64,000 bases of DNA from NCBI GenBank assembly GCA_963845695.1, contig CAWJTQ010000016.1, positions 124,001 to 188,000 of the forward strand, read 5' to 3'. The translations under genes and the position numbers were made by a program. Positions 27,743 through 37,107 of the stretch are shown here, in pieces. Position 1 is the stretch's first letter. Every line of letters starts with the position of its first letter. The stretch comes from CAWJTV01 sp963845695 (GTDB lineage: Bacteria; Planctomycetota; Planctomycetia; Isosphaerales; Isosphaeraceae). The notes under the pieces were generated by a model, which was given only the letters and a program-made list of their open reading frames with translations, had not been told where the DNA came from and ran no database searches.

Positions 27743-28558
27743 ATGATAATGCCGTTTCCGGGAATGGATCCTTACCTGGAGCATCCGGCGCTCTGGCTGA
27801 GCGTGCATACTCGGTTGATCGTCGCCTTGGCTAGCCAGCTCAAGCCGAAGATTAGGCCGCGTTATGTGGCCTCGGTGGAAGATCGGGTCTTCATCGAGGG
27901 TGCCGAACAGCCGTGCGCCCCTGATGTTTGGATCCAGAAGGCGCGGCCAGAAGCTCAGACTACGAAGCCCGCCGTTGGCACGATGATCGCAACACCTCTG
28001 GTGGTCGAAGTCCAGGAGATGGAAGTCCGCGAGCATTACATCGAGATCCTGGATCGATACCACAATTTCGGAGTCGTGACCGTCATTGAGCTAGTGAGTC
28101 CCAGTAACAAGGCCGCCGGGCCTGGTCGCGATTCGTACCTGGCCAAGCAGCGGGAGATCCGGGGCAGTGAATGCCATCTCGTTGAGATCGACCTGTTGCG
28201 GCGGGGTCGTCATGTCATGAGTGTTCCAGGAACCCTCGTGGCACGTGCAAAACCCTTCGAGTACCTGGTGTGCGTGAATCGCTCGCCGGCCCGTAATCGC
28301 TTCGAGTTGTACTCCTGCCGTCTTCGCGACCCATTGCCGACGATCGGCATTCCCCTCGCCGAAGGCGACCACGACGTGCCTTTGGCGATTCAAGGTGCGC
28401 TGGAACACGTGTACGATGACGCAGATTACGTGCTCCGTGTACTGTACGATGAACCTTGCAAACCCCGCCTCTCGCCCAAAGATCAAGAGTGGGCGACCGA
28501 GCGCTGGTCAGCCTACCGCCAAGCCCATTCGGAGCTATTCCCGCAGGACAACGGCTGA
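27743..28558 (+). CDS. DUF4058 family protein
   Basis: A 271-residue protein with the DUF4058 hallmarks: MPFPGMDPYLEHPALW at the N-terminus, HTRLIVALASQLKP, DVWIQ, the REHYIEILDRYHNFGVVTVI stretch, then IELVSPSNKA and VEIDLLRRG. The EIxD/PSNK pattern recalls the PD-(D/E)XK nuclease fold, but catalytic activity is unproven. It lies on the strand opposite to the Bat-type operon and interrupts it, and its last 24 bases overlap the 3' end of the vWA gene. I infer insertion into the operon. ATG 27743 begins the conserved motif. Confidence 0.88.
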   Translation: MIMPFPGMDPYLEHPALWLSVHTRLIVALASQLKPKIRPRYVASVEDRVFIEGAEQPCAPDVWIQKARPEAQTTKPAVGTMIATPLVVEVQEMEVREHYIEILDRYHNFGVVTVIELVSPSNKAAGPGRDSYLAKQREIRGSECHLVEIDLLRRGRHVMSVPGTLVARAKPFEYLVCVNRSPARNRFELYSCRLRDPLPTIGIPLAEGDHDVPLAIQGALEHVYDDADYVLRVLYDEPCKPRLSPKDQEWATERWSAYRQAHSELFPQDNG

Positions 28559-29554
28559 TGAGACGTCCCTGGACCGAACGGACGAAGCGACTGTATGCAC
28601 ACCCGGCCGCCATCGGGTTCCAAACCGGTGGAGAAGCACCGGCAGGAACGCCAGGATCGAGGCCCCGAGTCCACAGGCGATCAGCGCATATTCGCGCCGC
28701 GTGAGCTTCTCGAACGCGCTCTTGCGGGGGATGACGGTCAAGTGGTTGAGCGTCGCCGTGCTGATATGCTTGGCGTTGCCGTCATGGTAGATGCCGCCGA
28801 GGCGGACGGCGATCTGGCGCAAGGTCGAGGCATCCTGGCGCGACATCCGGCCGTCGATGAAAGAACCTTGCCGCGGGTCGCCGACGCCGACGATCAGGAC
28901 ATCCGCGATCGAGGCCGGCATCTTGGGCATCCCGGTCGAGGGGACGGTGTCGCCGTCGGAGATCATCATCAACAGAGTGCTTCTGGGCTGCCAGGGTTGG
29001 GCGATCTTGGCCGCGGCCGCCAGCCCGGAGAACAAGTCGGTCTTTCCCGATGCGAAGGCATAGTGCATGGGCAGGTCGCCGAAGATGTTGCGCACGACTT
29101 CGAGGTCCTTGGTGTCGACCACGACCGGCTTGGCGCCGTTGTAGCAGGCGACGACGCTGACCAGATAGAGCTCGACGGGGACCCGTTCGAGGAACGAGTC
29201 CATCACGATGCTGGCTCGCTTCATCCGGCTCTGATCGGCGTTGGGTCCGGCGTCCTTGAGGCGCATACTCGGCGAGACGTCGAGTACGATCAGGACGTGC
29301 CGGCGCAGGTTGTCGGGAATGGCCTGGGCCGCATGGACCTTGGGAGGCAGCTCGAGCAGGGTGATCAACCCCCACGTGAGCGCGGTGAAGGACGCGATCC
29401 GCAGCAGCGGCGCGGCTCGTGCCCAGGCCGCCGGTCCGAGGGCCGGCCCGAACGCCAGCCGGGCCAGGCGACGGCAACGCGCGGCGTGGAGAGTCTCGGC
29501 TGCCGCCGCCAGGATCGCCACGGCCGCGGCGGCCAGCTCGGCATGCATCACCAT
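28535..29554 (-). CDS. von Willebrand factor A domain membrane protein (BatA/B-like)
   Basis: A 339-residue protein with two N-terminal hydrophobic segments, a vWA domain (LIVLDVSPSMRLKDAG holds the DxSxS metal site; LMMISDGD the later Asp) and a C-terminal helix (YALIACGLGASILAFLPVLL). ATG 29554 overlaps the stop of the preceding vWA gene by 7 bases. vWA pairs after MoxR and DUF58 are the core of Bat (aerotolerance-related) operons. The 3' end overlaps the opposing DUF4058 gene, and the last about 15 residues may have been acquired with it. Confidence 0.85.
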   Translation of the reverse strand: MVMHAELAAAAVAILAAAAETLHAARCRRLARLAFGPALGPAAWARAAPLLRIASFTALTWGLITLLELPPKVHAAQAIPDNLRRHVLIVLDVSPSMRLKDAGPNADQSRMKRASIVMDSFLERVPVELYLVSVVACYNGAKPVVVDTKDLEVVRNIFGDLPMHYAFASGKTDLFSGLAAAAKIAQPWQPRSTLLMMISDGDTVPSTGMPKMPASIADVLIVGVGDPRQGSFIDGRMSRQDASTLRQIAVRLGGIYHDGNAKHISTATLNHLTVIPRKSAFEKLTRREYALIACGLGASILAFLPVLLHRFGTRWRPGVHTVASSVRSRDVSSAVVLRE

Positions 29555-30463
29555 GGCGTGTACCTCAGGCCGAACAGGGCACATCCCGAGAGGGTCAAGA
29601 ACGACAGGCCCGCGATGCAGGCCGGCACGAAGTCGTCCAGCAGCTCCGACGCGGTCTTCTCCAGCTTGGTCTCCCGCATGGCGTCGATCCGCTGGAACAC
29701 CGCCTTGAGCGCCTCGGGATCGTCCACGGGAAAGACCTCACCACCAGTCATCGCCGTGATGTTGGTGATCTCCTCCGGCACGTTCCGATCCGAAATGTGG
29801 ATGGCATAGACCGCGATGTTGTCTCGCTTGAGGGCCTGGGCGATCTCCATGTCCTTACCACCGTACAGGTCGGCGCTCTCACCATCGGAGACCAGGATGA
29901 TCATGCGATCCCCCTCTTCGCGGGACGCCAGGATCTCCTTGCAGGCCATGAGGGTCTTGCCGATCATCGTGCCCATCATCCAGGGCGGGGCGTTCTCCGG
30001 TTTCATGAACGGCGGTGCACAGCGGATCGCCGAAGGATCGCCGGTCAAGGGAACCCAGTGGAGGACGTTGTTGGCGAAGAAGGTCAAGCCGAAGGCATCG
30101 CCCTTGCGGATGTCGAGGAAGTGGTCGATCGCCTTCATCGAGCCGTCGTAGCGCAGTTCCGTCCCCGAGAGGGCTGGTCATGCTGCTGGAGATATCGACG
30201 CAGAGCTCGATGTTGGTGAGCACCCGTTTGGTCCGAGGCGCGCTCAATTGCTGCGGGCCGGCCAGGATCACGATCACGGCCGCCAGGATCAGGGCGGGGA
30301 CCGACTCGGCCAGTCCCAGGCCAATCGCCCAGGCCTGACCCGAGGACTGGCCGCCGTGGTCCATCGGCAGAGCGACTCGCCCAGTGGTCCGCCGCCAGAT
30401 CCAGGCGATCAGCATCACAGGGACGATCAGCAGGACGAGCGCGGCCGGATAGGCGAAGCTCAT
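29548..30463 (-). CDS. von Willebrand factor A domain membrane protein (BatA/B-like, frameshifted)
   Basis: It starts at ATG 30463 (MSFAYPAALVLLIVPVMLIA) with membrane helices flanking a vWA domain whose metal site is ELCVDISSSMTS. Near 30160-30170 the frame slips: MTSPL continues in the next frame as SGTELRYDGSMKAIDHFLDI. It then reads LVSDGESADLYGG and ends in a membrane helix before 29548. Nothing else is damaged, so a single-base error is likely. The start overlaps the preceding stop by 4 bases (ATGA), indicating translational coupling. Confidence 0.82.
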
Positions 30464-31377
30464 GTGTGAGGCTCCGTCATTTGAGAGGATGCGGGGATCG
30501 TGCCCGGAATCGACGCCGCGCTCAAGTCGGCCCCCTCCCATTCCTGATCCTCCGTCGGATCGGCGGGGATCGTTTGATAGGGCCGGAGCAACGCGGCGAC
30601 ATCGACCGGTGCGGCGGTCCCGGCGGGCCGGTGCAGCCAGTTCTCGAGTTGGCGGAGCAGGGGGCCGGCCTCCTCATGGTCGCGAAGGACAGCCATGAAC
30701 CGGGCCGGTGCGGCCTGCTCCAGCTTGAGCCGCCTGCGCCAGTAACCGATCAGCAGCCGTTCGAGCTCCGCGTGCTGGCCGCTGCTGAGCGTGCCGGCCA
30801 TCGCCGACTCGACGAGGGGCCGGAGGCGATCGGCCAGCGTCTTCGGACGACTTGCGAAGGTCACCGCTGCGGCACGTCGGCGCCGGCCGAGGATCAAGAT
30901 CGCGAGTAGCCCGGTGCTCCAGGCGATTCCCCCGATCAGGACCACCAGCCGATAACCGCCCAGGAACGGTGAAGGAGCCAGTTCCAGCCGGTGGGGTTCG
31001 ACCTGACCAGGCGGCAGCACTGGCTCAACCGCGACCGGGATCGACGGCAGCTCCTTGGCCGGCGATCCGTCCTTGCGGCGAAGGTAATCTTTCAGGTCGT
31101 AATGGCCCGGCTCCAGGCCGTAATAGACGAGGTCATAGCGGAACGCCGACCCGTGCGGATAGGTGGCCACGACCCGGACAACGACCGGGGTGCGGCGGTC
31201 CTCGATCGGCGCAGCCTCGAGCTCGGGTCCGGGCAAGACGAGCTGGTCGATCCGCGCAGGCATGCCGACGGTGGATGTCGAGCGCGGTGGGGCGTCTTGT
31301 CCCTGCGCCGGCTGGCCGGCGAGCAAGGCCAGCAAGAGGGGGACTCGACTCAGGAGATCACGCGTCGGTCGTCGCAT
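30460..31377 (-). CDS. Signal-peptide protein with one TM segment and cytoplasmic helical tail (Bat-type operon)
   Basis: A 305-residue protein: signal peptide (LLSRVPLLLALLAGQPAQGQ), an about 120-residue extracytoplasmic beta-rich domain (VVVRVVATYPHGSAFRYDLV), a TM helix (LVVLIGGIAWSTGLLAILIL, about residue 155) and a helical cytoplasmic part (HAELERLLIGYWRRRLKLEQ). The position between DUF58 and the vWA pair, and the layout, match the DUF4381/BatD-like member of such operons. It starts 2 bases after the DUF58 stop and overlaps the next start by 4. Confidence 0.75.
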   Translation of the reverse strand: MRRPTRDLLSRVPLLLALLAGQPAQGQDAPPRSTSTVGMPARIDQLVLPGPELEAAPIEDRRTPVVVRVVATYPHGSAFRYDLVYYGLEPGHYDLKDYLRRKDGSPAKELPSIPVAVEPVLPPGQVEPHRLELAPSPFLGGYRLVVLIGGIAWSTGLLAILILGRRRRAAAVTFASRPKTLADRLRPLVESAMAGTLSSGQHAELERLLIGYWRRRLKLEQAAPARFMAVLRDHEEAGPLLRQLENWLHRPAGTAAPVDVAALLRPYQTIPADPTEDQEWEGADLSAASIPGTIPASSQMTEPHT

Positions 31378-31379
31378 GG

Positions 31380-32240
31380 CTAGCGGGCTCCTCGTCCGAG
31401 CAGGTTGCGGAGCTTGAAGAACTGACGGACCCGCGACACGAACGGCTGATCGGTGGGGATCAGCAAGTAGTCGACACCGGCGCGTTTCAACTCGTCCTCG
31501 AGATGCCCCGGATCGAAGCCGCGGAGCCGGCTGCGGATGACGAACGGCCGGCCGGTCTCCGCCTCGCGCGCCCGGACGAATCCCACCCCGCGGAGCCGAT
31601 CCTCGGCCGGATCGCGCAATTGCAGCACGGCGCAGTCGTGTTGCTGGGCCAGTCGTTTGAGGGCCGGCATGGCCCGGGGATCGTGCAGGTCGGAGAGGAC
31701 GATCACCAGTACGCGTTGCGGCAAGCTGGGAGTGAGCTCCAGCAGACGCTCGCCCAGCGAAGTGGGCTCGTCGTAACGATAGGTCCGAAGACGATACAGC
31801 CACTGGAGGATCTGGTCCTTCGACAGGCTCGGGCGCACGTGCAGGGTCTGACCGCCCACGCCCAGCATCCCCACCGGGCTGATCCGGTCCAGGCAAGCCA
31901 GTGCCAACCCGCCGGCCAGGAACACCGCGGTCTCGTACTTGCTCGGATGATGCGAGCTGATCGTCATCGACGCCGAAGTATCCACTAGGAGGTAGACGGG
32001 CATCCGCTTGGGCGCCTCGTATTCCTTGACGTGCACCTTGCGGGTCCGCGCCGTGACCCGCCAGTCGATCAGCTTGATCGGGTCGCCGTACTGATAGGGC
32101 CGCGACTGGACGTACTCCACCCCCGAACCCAGGAACGGTGAGTGGTCCGTGCCGTAGCTCAGGCTGTCGGCCAGCTTCTTCACGGCGAGATAGAACTGCC
32201 GCGAGTCGAGGACGTCGTGAGTTTCGATTCGGCCTTGCAC
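31380..32240 (-). CDS. DUF58 domain-containing protein
   Basis: A 286-residue DUF58 protein: the characteristic SRPYQYGDPIKLIDWRVTAR segment (about residues 46-65), then a vWA-like fold with VYLLVDTSASM. It is read from GTG 32240. DUF58 proteins sit directly after MoxR ATPases and are thought to be clients or partners in protein-complex maturation. The gene lies 52 bases after moxR and 2 bases before the next gene, in the same operon. Confidence 0.92.
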   Translation of the reverse strand: MQGRIETHDVLDSRQFYLAVKKLADSLSYGTDHSPFLGSGVEYVQSRPYQYGDPIKLIDWRVTARTRKVHVKEYEAPKRMPVYLLVDTSASMTISSHHPSKYETAVFLAGGLALACLDRISPVGMLGVGGQTLHVRPSLSKDQILQWLYRLRTYRYDEPTSLGERLLELTPSLPQRVLVIVLSDLHDPRAMPALKRLAQQHDCAVLQLRDPAEDRLRGVGFVRAREAETGRPFVIRSRLRGFDPGHLEDELKRAGVDYLLIPTDQPFVSRVRQFFKLRNLLGRGAR

Positions 32241-32292
32241 AGCGGATCCTCATCCTGGTGGCGAAGTCGTTCGTCCGGTGATGCAGTCCCGA

Positions 32293-33354
32293 TTACCGAG
32301 CTCGGCCGTTGCTCAATGCTTTCGTTCGTGCGGTCGGACCGAAAGGCCCGATGATCTCCTTGAGGATATTGGCGCCGGTGTACCCGTCGGCGAGGGCTTC
32401 ATAGGTCAGTCGGATGCGGTGGAGAATCACGTCGTCGGCGAGGGCGAAGAGATCCTCGGGGATGACGTAGTTCCGGCCATGGATCAGGGCCCTGGCCCGC
32501 GAGCCCTTGATCAACGCGATGCCGGTGCGCGGGCTGGATCCCAGCTCGATGCGGGGATGATTTCGCGTCCGGGTGACGATCTCGACGACGTGATCCGTGA
32601 AGGTGTCGCTGACGTAGACCTCATGCACGGCTTCCATGGCTCGGACGAGATCCTCGGTCGTGGCGATCGGACCTCCTTCCAGGACGTCGAATTCGGTCTT
32701 GGCGACGGCCCCGCGGTCCTCGCGCCGGACGCCCAGCGCCGCGTTGCGCCGCAAGATCTCCTTTTCCTCGGCGCGGTCGGGGTAATCCAGCCGGTGGCAG
32801 AGCATGAACCGGTCGAGCTGGGCCTCGGGCAGCTCGAACGTGCCGCTCTGTTCGATCGGGTTCTGGGTGGCGATCACCAGGAACGGAGCGGGCAGCTTGA
32901 AGGTCTCGTTGCCGATCGTCACGCGACGCTCCTGCATGGCCTCCAGCAAGGCACTCTGGACCTTGGGCGCGGCACGGTTGATCTCGTCGGCCAGGAGCAG
33001 GTTCGTGAAGATCGGCCCCTTGTGGACGCGGAAGTCGTTGGTCCGCTGGTCGAGGATCTCCGAGCCGATGATGTCCGAGGGGAGCAGGTTGACGGTGAAC
33101 TGGATCCGGGCGAACTGGAGGTCGATCGTCTTGGAAAGCGTCGCGACCAGGAGGGTCTTGGCCAGGCCGGGCACGCCCTGGAGCAAGAGGTGGCCTCCGG
33201 TGAACAACGCGATCAGGAGCCGTTCGACGACCACATCCTGGCCGACCACGACCGTCCCCACGCGCTCGCGCACCTTCTGGATGAATTCCAGCGTCTCGGT
33301 GGGGATCGACCCGGACCCGGGTTCCAGACCGTGTTTGTGTTCCAGGATGCTCAT
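32293..33354 (-). CDS. MoxR family AAA+ ATPase
   Basis: A 353-residue MoxR-type AAA+ chaperone: Walker A QGVPGLAKTLL (about residue 57), Walker B LLLADEINRA, sensor-1 LVIATQNPIEQSGTF, then PEAQLDRFM with the arginine finger region, and the C-terminal lid. It leads the operon and probably remodels or loads metal/cofactor into the vWA partners. ATG 33354 starts the conserved region; the upstream in-frame sequence to 33600 is not conserved-looking. Confidence 0.93.
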   Translation of the reverse strand: MSILEHKHGLEPGSGSIPTETLEFIQKVRERVGTVVVGQDVVVERLLIALFTGGHLLLQGVPGLAKTLLVATLSKTIDLQFARIQFTVNLLPSDIIGSEILDQRTNDFRVHKGPIFTNLLLADEINRAAPKVQSALLEAMQERRVTIGNETFKLPAPFLVIATQNPIEQSGTFELPEAQLDRFMLCHRLDYPDRAEEKEILRRNAALGVRREDRGAVAKTEFDVLEGGPIATTEDLVRAMEAVHEVYVSDTFTDHVVEIVTRTRNHPRIELGSSPRTGIALIKGSRARALIHGRNYVIPEDLFALADDVILHRIRLTYEALADGYTGANILKEIIGPFGPTARTKALSNGRAR

Positions 33355-33465
33355 GGCGATATGGCCCAGTAGAGAGGTAGACGCGACCGAGTGGGAACGA
33401 CCGGCTGCGGCCGATTCGCGAACGTCGCGAGCGGCTCTCGTAGCCTTGGACACCCGTCCCAAGCC

Positions 33466-33496
33466 ATCATAAGGGCTTGGCACACGACGATGGCAA
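33466..33496 (-). promoter_or_regulatory. Candidate promoter of the moxR/Bat-type operon
   Basis: Minus-strand TTGCCA (33496-33491), 19-base spacer and TATGAT (33471-33466) form a plausible -35/-10 pair about 105 bases upstream of ATG 33354. The -10 lies inside an inverted repeat (CCAAGCC ... GGCTTGG), which could be an operator. Consensus match only. Confidence 0.35.
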
Positions 33497-33499
33497 GAG

Positions 33500-34292
33500 G
33501 TTTTCCCTGAATTGTATCGTGGTCCGGGGCGGTTGAGGATCGACGAGCCTTCCGGAGAGTGGGGAGGCCATCCCGCGGTGTTCCCGTTTCTGTCGGTCAA
33601 ACCGGATGGATCTGAGGACCCGGATTCCGGTCGATCGGCCCGAGCCCTCGAACAATCTGGTCATTGTCGGGAGCACCGAGTACCATCATGGGAATCACTG
33701 CATCAATCCCTGGAGATCGCGGAGATGCGGGAATTGCGAGGTTTTTCGGCGATCGGGACGGCAGGGGTGCTGGGCGGTGGCTGTGATCCGCTCCAAGGGG
33801 CTATCCGGTGTTGTGCGGGACGTTCTGGTAGGGTCTGGACTTTCGGCCGGGTCGGCTTTGAAGGAGCCTCACCTCCCGAGACTTGTGGCCTCGTCTGGCA
33901 CTAAATGGCAACTATTTGGAACCACGCCATCCTCTATCTCCATGGCCCGAAGCAAGTTCGGGCCGAGTCCCGAAACTGGAGGGGACTGGGCCGGTCGCGG
34001 GTGGTACGGACCCGTTCATCGCGGCGATTGGTAACCTGGGGTAGAAGCCACACAGAACCCATATTATTTAGTATGCCTCAACTTTTCAGATCCGTTAATG
34101 CATCTAGCGCGGATTTTGGCGTTTGCCATCCCGAACTCTCAACCACAGAGTATGATGCGACAATTCGCGAAAAATCGAGATTGTGAATTGTCCGAAGGGA
34201 ACAGGGATCATCGGTGGTCGGATGTCCTCATTCCCCAGGTTTCCCGAACCCGACGCGCTCGGTCGTTTCGCGTTCGACGAGGAGTTTCAGAC
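33500..34292. other. Gene-free stretch upstream of hisI
   Basis: About 790 bases separate the Bat-type operon promoter from hisI. Frames here are open by chance but give no recognisable protein. Base composition shifts to more AT from about 34030 to 34190 (for example CCATATTATTTAGTATG). I see no tRNA, repeat array or clear terminator. It may hold the hisI promoter. Confidence 0.45.
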
Positions 34293-34670
34293 TTGCAGCC
34301 GAATTTCGAGAAGCTCAATGGGATGGTCCCCGCTATTGCTCAGGACGTCGAGTCCGGGGAAGTGTTGATGCTCGCCTGGATGAATCGGGATGCGTTCGAG
34401 GAGACCCTCCGGACGCGCCGGGCGTGCTACTACAGCCGCAGCCGGGACCGTTTGTGGCGCAAGGGCGAGGAAAGCGGCCACGTCCAGGACGTCGAGGCGA
34501 TTTATCTGGACTGTGATGCCGATACCGTGCTGCTCAAGGTCCGCCAGCGCGGCGGCGCAGCCTGCCACGAGGGGTACAAGAGTTGTTTCTTCCGAGAGGT
34601 TAACGGGGAGGACGTTCGCATCGTCGGCGAGCGTGTGTTCGATCCAAGTGCCGTGTATGGGAAGCCGTGA
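34293..34670 (+). CDS. hisI: Phosphoribosyl-AMP cyclohydrolase
   Basis: Third step of histidine synthesis, opening the purine ring of PR-AMP. At 125 residues it is family length: VPAIAQDVESGEVLMLAWMN, YYSRSRDRLWRKGEESGHVQ, then the metal site YLDCDADTVLLKV and the Cys residues of GAACHEGYKSCFF. No ATG fits; the start is TTG 34293, which follows GAGGAG (34279-34284) at normal spacing. hisG lies 400 bases downstream beyond a palindromic element. Confidence 0.92.
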   Translation: MQPNFEKLNGMVPAIAQDVESGEVLMLAWMNRDAFEETLRTRRACYYSRSRDRLWRKGEESGHVQDVEAIYLDCDADTVLLKVRQRGGAACHEGYKSCFFREVNGEDVRIVGERVFDPSAVYGKP

Positions 34671-34779
34671 CAGATGGCGTTGTGAGTGCCAAGAAGGTGA
34701 ATCGTCTTTATACTCAATGAGGTCCACGCAAGCGGGAAAGCGAAAGTCGAGATGCCGGGATCGGGGAACGCTTCTCCAC

Positions 34780-34977
34780 GCCCCGAAGGGGCCGAATCAG
34801 ATCAGCCCGGGGCATCGCCCCGGGAAATGGAATTTCCCCTCGAAAAAGCCCTGAAAGGGCGGAACAGGTGAATGCCGCCGGCCTGGTTTGTGTTGCCCTT
34901 TCAGGGCTGGGCTTGAGGTGGGCGACACGGTCCCCGGGGCGTTGCCCCGGGCTGGTTTGTTTCGGCCCCTTCGGGGC
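34780..34977. repeat. Large nested palindromic repeat element between hisI and hisG
   Basis: Outer arms 34780-34796 and 34961-34977 are exact reverse complements (17 bp). Inside lie two GC-rich hairpins (34803-34824 and 34933-34951, on CCCGGGGC...GCCCCGGG), and innermost GCCCTGAAAGGGC at 34848-34860 paired with its complement at 34895-34907. The whole is a symmetric element of about 200 bases. Elements with GCCCTGAAAGGGC and CCCGGGGCGTTGCCCCGGG recur in planctomycete intergenic DNA. It looks like a small non-coding mobile or structural repeat. Confidence 0.85.
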
Positions 34978-35077
34978 AAGGATCGGCTGCAACCGCGCCC
35001 TCGATCGCACGCTCGCTTTCCCGATTGCGAGGAGTTATTGAGCCACTGGCTACTCGTCAAGGTGAAACTTCGCAAAA

Positions 35078-35957
35078 ATGACCGAGAAACGACTCAGGCT
35101 CGGACTCCCTTCCGGCAGTCTCCAGCAGGCCACGATGGAGTTGTTCCGCAAGGCCGGGTATTCGATCAGCCAGACGTCGCGGAGCTATTACCCGCAGATC
35201 GACGATCCCGAGATCGCCTGCACGCTGCTCCGCGCCCAGGAAATCGCGCGTTACGTCGACGACGGCGTGCTCGACTGCGGCCTGACCGGGTATGACTGGA
35301 TCGTCGAGAGTGGCGCCGACGTGATCGAGCTCGGCGAGCTGGTCCTGAGCAAAGCCAGCCGGCGGCCGGTCCGATGGGTGCTGGCGGTACCGGTTGACTC
35401 GCCCATCCAGTCGGTCAAGGATCTGGAAGGGAAGCGGATCGCCACCGAGGTCGTCAACCTCACGAAGCGATGGCTGGCCGAGCACGGGGTCACGGCGCAC
35501 GTCGAGTTCAGTTGGGGCGCGACCGAGGTCAAGCCGCCGCTGCTGGCCGACGCGATCGTCGAGGTGACCGAGACCGGCAACTCGCTCCGGGCCAACAACC
35601 TGCGGATCGTCTGCGATTTGCTCCAGAGCACCACGCGTTTCATCACGAATCGCCGGGCCTGCGGCGATCCCTGGCTGAAGCGGAAGATGGACGACATCTT
35701 CCTCGATGCTCCGGGGCGCCATCAACGCCGAGGGGCAGGTCGGCCTGATGATGAACGTCCGGCAGGACCACTTGAAATCGGTCCTCGCGTTGCTCCCCGC
35801 GCTCCAGACGCCGACGATCTCGACATTGGCCGACGGTGAGTGGGTTGCCGTCAACACGATCCTCGATGAAGCGCGGGTCCGCGAGCTGATCCCCCGCCTC
35901 AAGGACGCTGGCGCCTGCGGGATCGTCGAGTACCCGTTGAACAAGATCATCCCCTGA
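35078..35957 (+). CDS. hisG: ATP phosphoribosyltransferase, long form (frameshifted)
   Basis: First step of histidine synthesis. It reads LRLGLPSGSLQQATMELFRK, DCGLTGYDWIVE, GKRIATEVVNLTKRWL and the PRPP loop region VEVTETGNSLRANNLRIV. At about 35705 an extra G in CTCGATGCTC breaks the frame; removing it restores IFLMLRGAINAEGQVGLMMN and the C-terminal regulatory (ACT-like) domain to the stop at 35957. The long form is feedback-inhibited by histidine and needs no HisZ. Everything else is conserved, so I regard the shift as a probable sequence error. Confidence 0.9.
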
Positions 35958-36000
35958 GGCGCGAGAAGCCGCCGATCACGGGGGGTCGGACTCAAGAATC

Positions 36001-36294
36001 ATGCGATTACCAGGTTTTCTGAGACGAGACTCGTCAGAGGGTCCTGGGTTGCCGGACGCTCGAGCAACCAGTGGTTATGCCACGCGTGGCTGTATCATGG
36101 GCTGCCTTGTGGCGCTATGCTTTTGGTTTTTTCCCCTACCGGTTGCAATGATCGTCTGGGCGTTCGACCTCAAGGCGCCCTTCGGCGACTACATGCTCCA
36201 GGCGATGCCCTTCTTTCTGGTCTTCCCACTTGTCGGCGCCGGGGTCGCTGAGCTGCTGGGGCACAAACGCGGGACCAATTCGCGTCATCGATGA
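36001..36294 (+). CDS. Small membrane protein
   Basis: A 97-residue protein with two hydrophobic segments (IMGCLVALCFWFFPLPVAMI and AMPFFLVFPLVGAGVAELL). No recognised family. It follows hisG by 43 bases on the same strand; composition is similar to its neighbours. Function unknown. Confidence 0.5.
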   Translation: MRLPGFLRRDSSEGPGLPDARATSGYATRGCIMGCLVALCFWFFPLPVAMIVWAFDLKAPFGDYMLQAMPFFLVFPLVGAGVAELLGHKRGTNSRHR

Positions 36295-36433
36295 GGGTAG
36301 AGCGGTCGTAGACAGTTGTCGATCCCCGGAGGCCGGGAGACCATCCGGCGACGACAAGCTTTTCACGATCGGGTAGAATCGGGGAAAGCGGCGGACGTAG
36401 GCGACCATCCAGACCGCCGGAACACACAAGTGA

Positions 36434-37104
36434 GTGGCGACGAGCCCGGATGACATGGCGTGGGCCGAGGTAAAGGCCATGAATGACAAGACGATCGATG
36501 GGATCGGCGCTCTTCTGGGGCAGGGCGAGGGGGGAGGGACCGCCGCGGAGGTCGTTCCGACCCTTGCCCCAATTGCTTCCGAGGAGGGTTTTGAAGACGC
36601 ATATCAGAAGATCGGTTGGTGGAAGGGTCCGAACGCGACCCCCGAGGCACGGGCGCTGGTACGCGACTTCTGGCGGCTCCAAGGGAGTCGGGGTCTCTAC
36701 TGGCTCGTGGATCGTCTCCGCCGGGAGTGGCACATCGACTTGCTCGACGGGGTTGCCAGCATCTTGTCGCAGGCCGGAAGTGCCGCCATCCTGCCGATCC
36801 TCGAAGAATTGGAACGTCAGCCCCAGCGCGATCAAGCCGAGGCCCTGCTCAAGGCCCTCGGGTGGATCGGCGAGGACGGTGTGCGAGCGAATCCGTCGTC
36901 GGTGGAGCGGCTGGAGATCGTCCTGTCGAAGTTCCTCCACCAGGACGACGCCGGCCTGCGCGAGGGGCAGCCCGCGCAGGTCGGTTACTTCCCCCCGAGC
37001 GGGTCGTGGGATTGCTCGCCAATCGACTCGATGCGGAGCCGGATGCCGAAGTCAGGCAGGCCATCGAGGAGACTGTTGCCGCCAGCGAGATCGGACGAGC
37101 CTGA
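36434..37104 (+). CDS. HEAT-repeat-like hypothetical protein (frameshifted)
   Basis: Alpha-helical repeat protein (GLYWLVDRLRREWHIDLLDG, AILPILEELERQPQRDQAEA, LLKALGWIGEDG). Near 36995 the run of six C in TTCCCCCCGAG breaks the frame; a seventh C restores YFPPERVVGLLANRLDAEPD and the ending VRQAIEETVAASEIGRA. It reads from GTG 36434 or ATG 36455/36479. HEAT proteins mediate protein binding; no partner is evident. The next gene starts 3 bases after its stop. Confidence 0.6.
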
Positions 37105-37107
37105 ACG

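Noticed and set aside
30460..32253. A 597-residue frame covering the DUF58 region
   Set aside because: Only its last 305 residues are a real protein; the rest is the DUF58 gene read out of frame.
35700..35710. Programmed frameshift in hisG
   Set aside because: No slippery heptamer or pseudoknot evident, and neighbouring genes carry the same kind of lesion.
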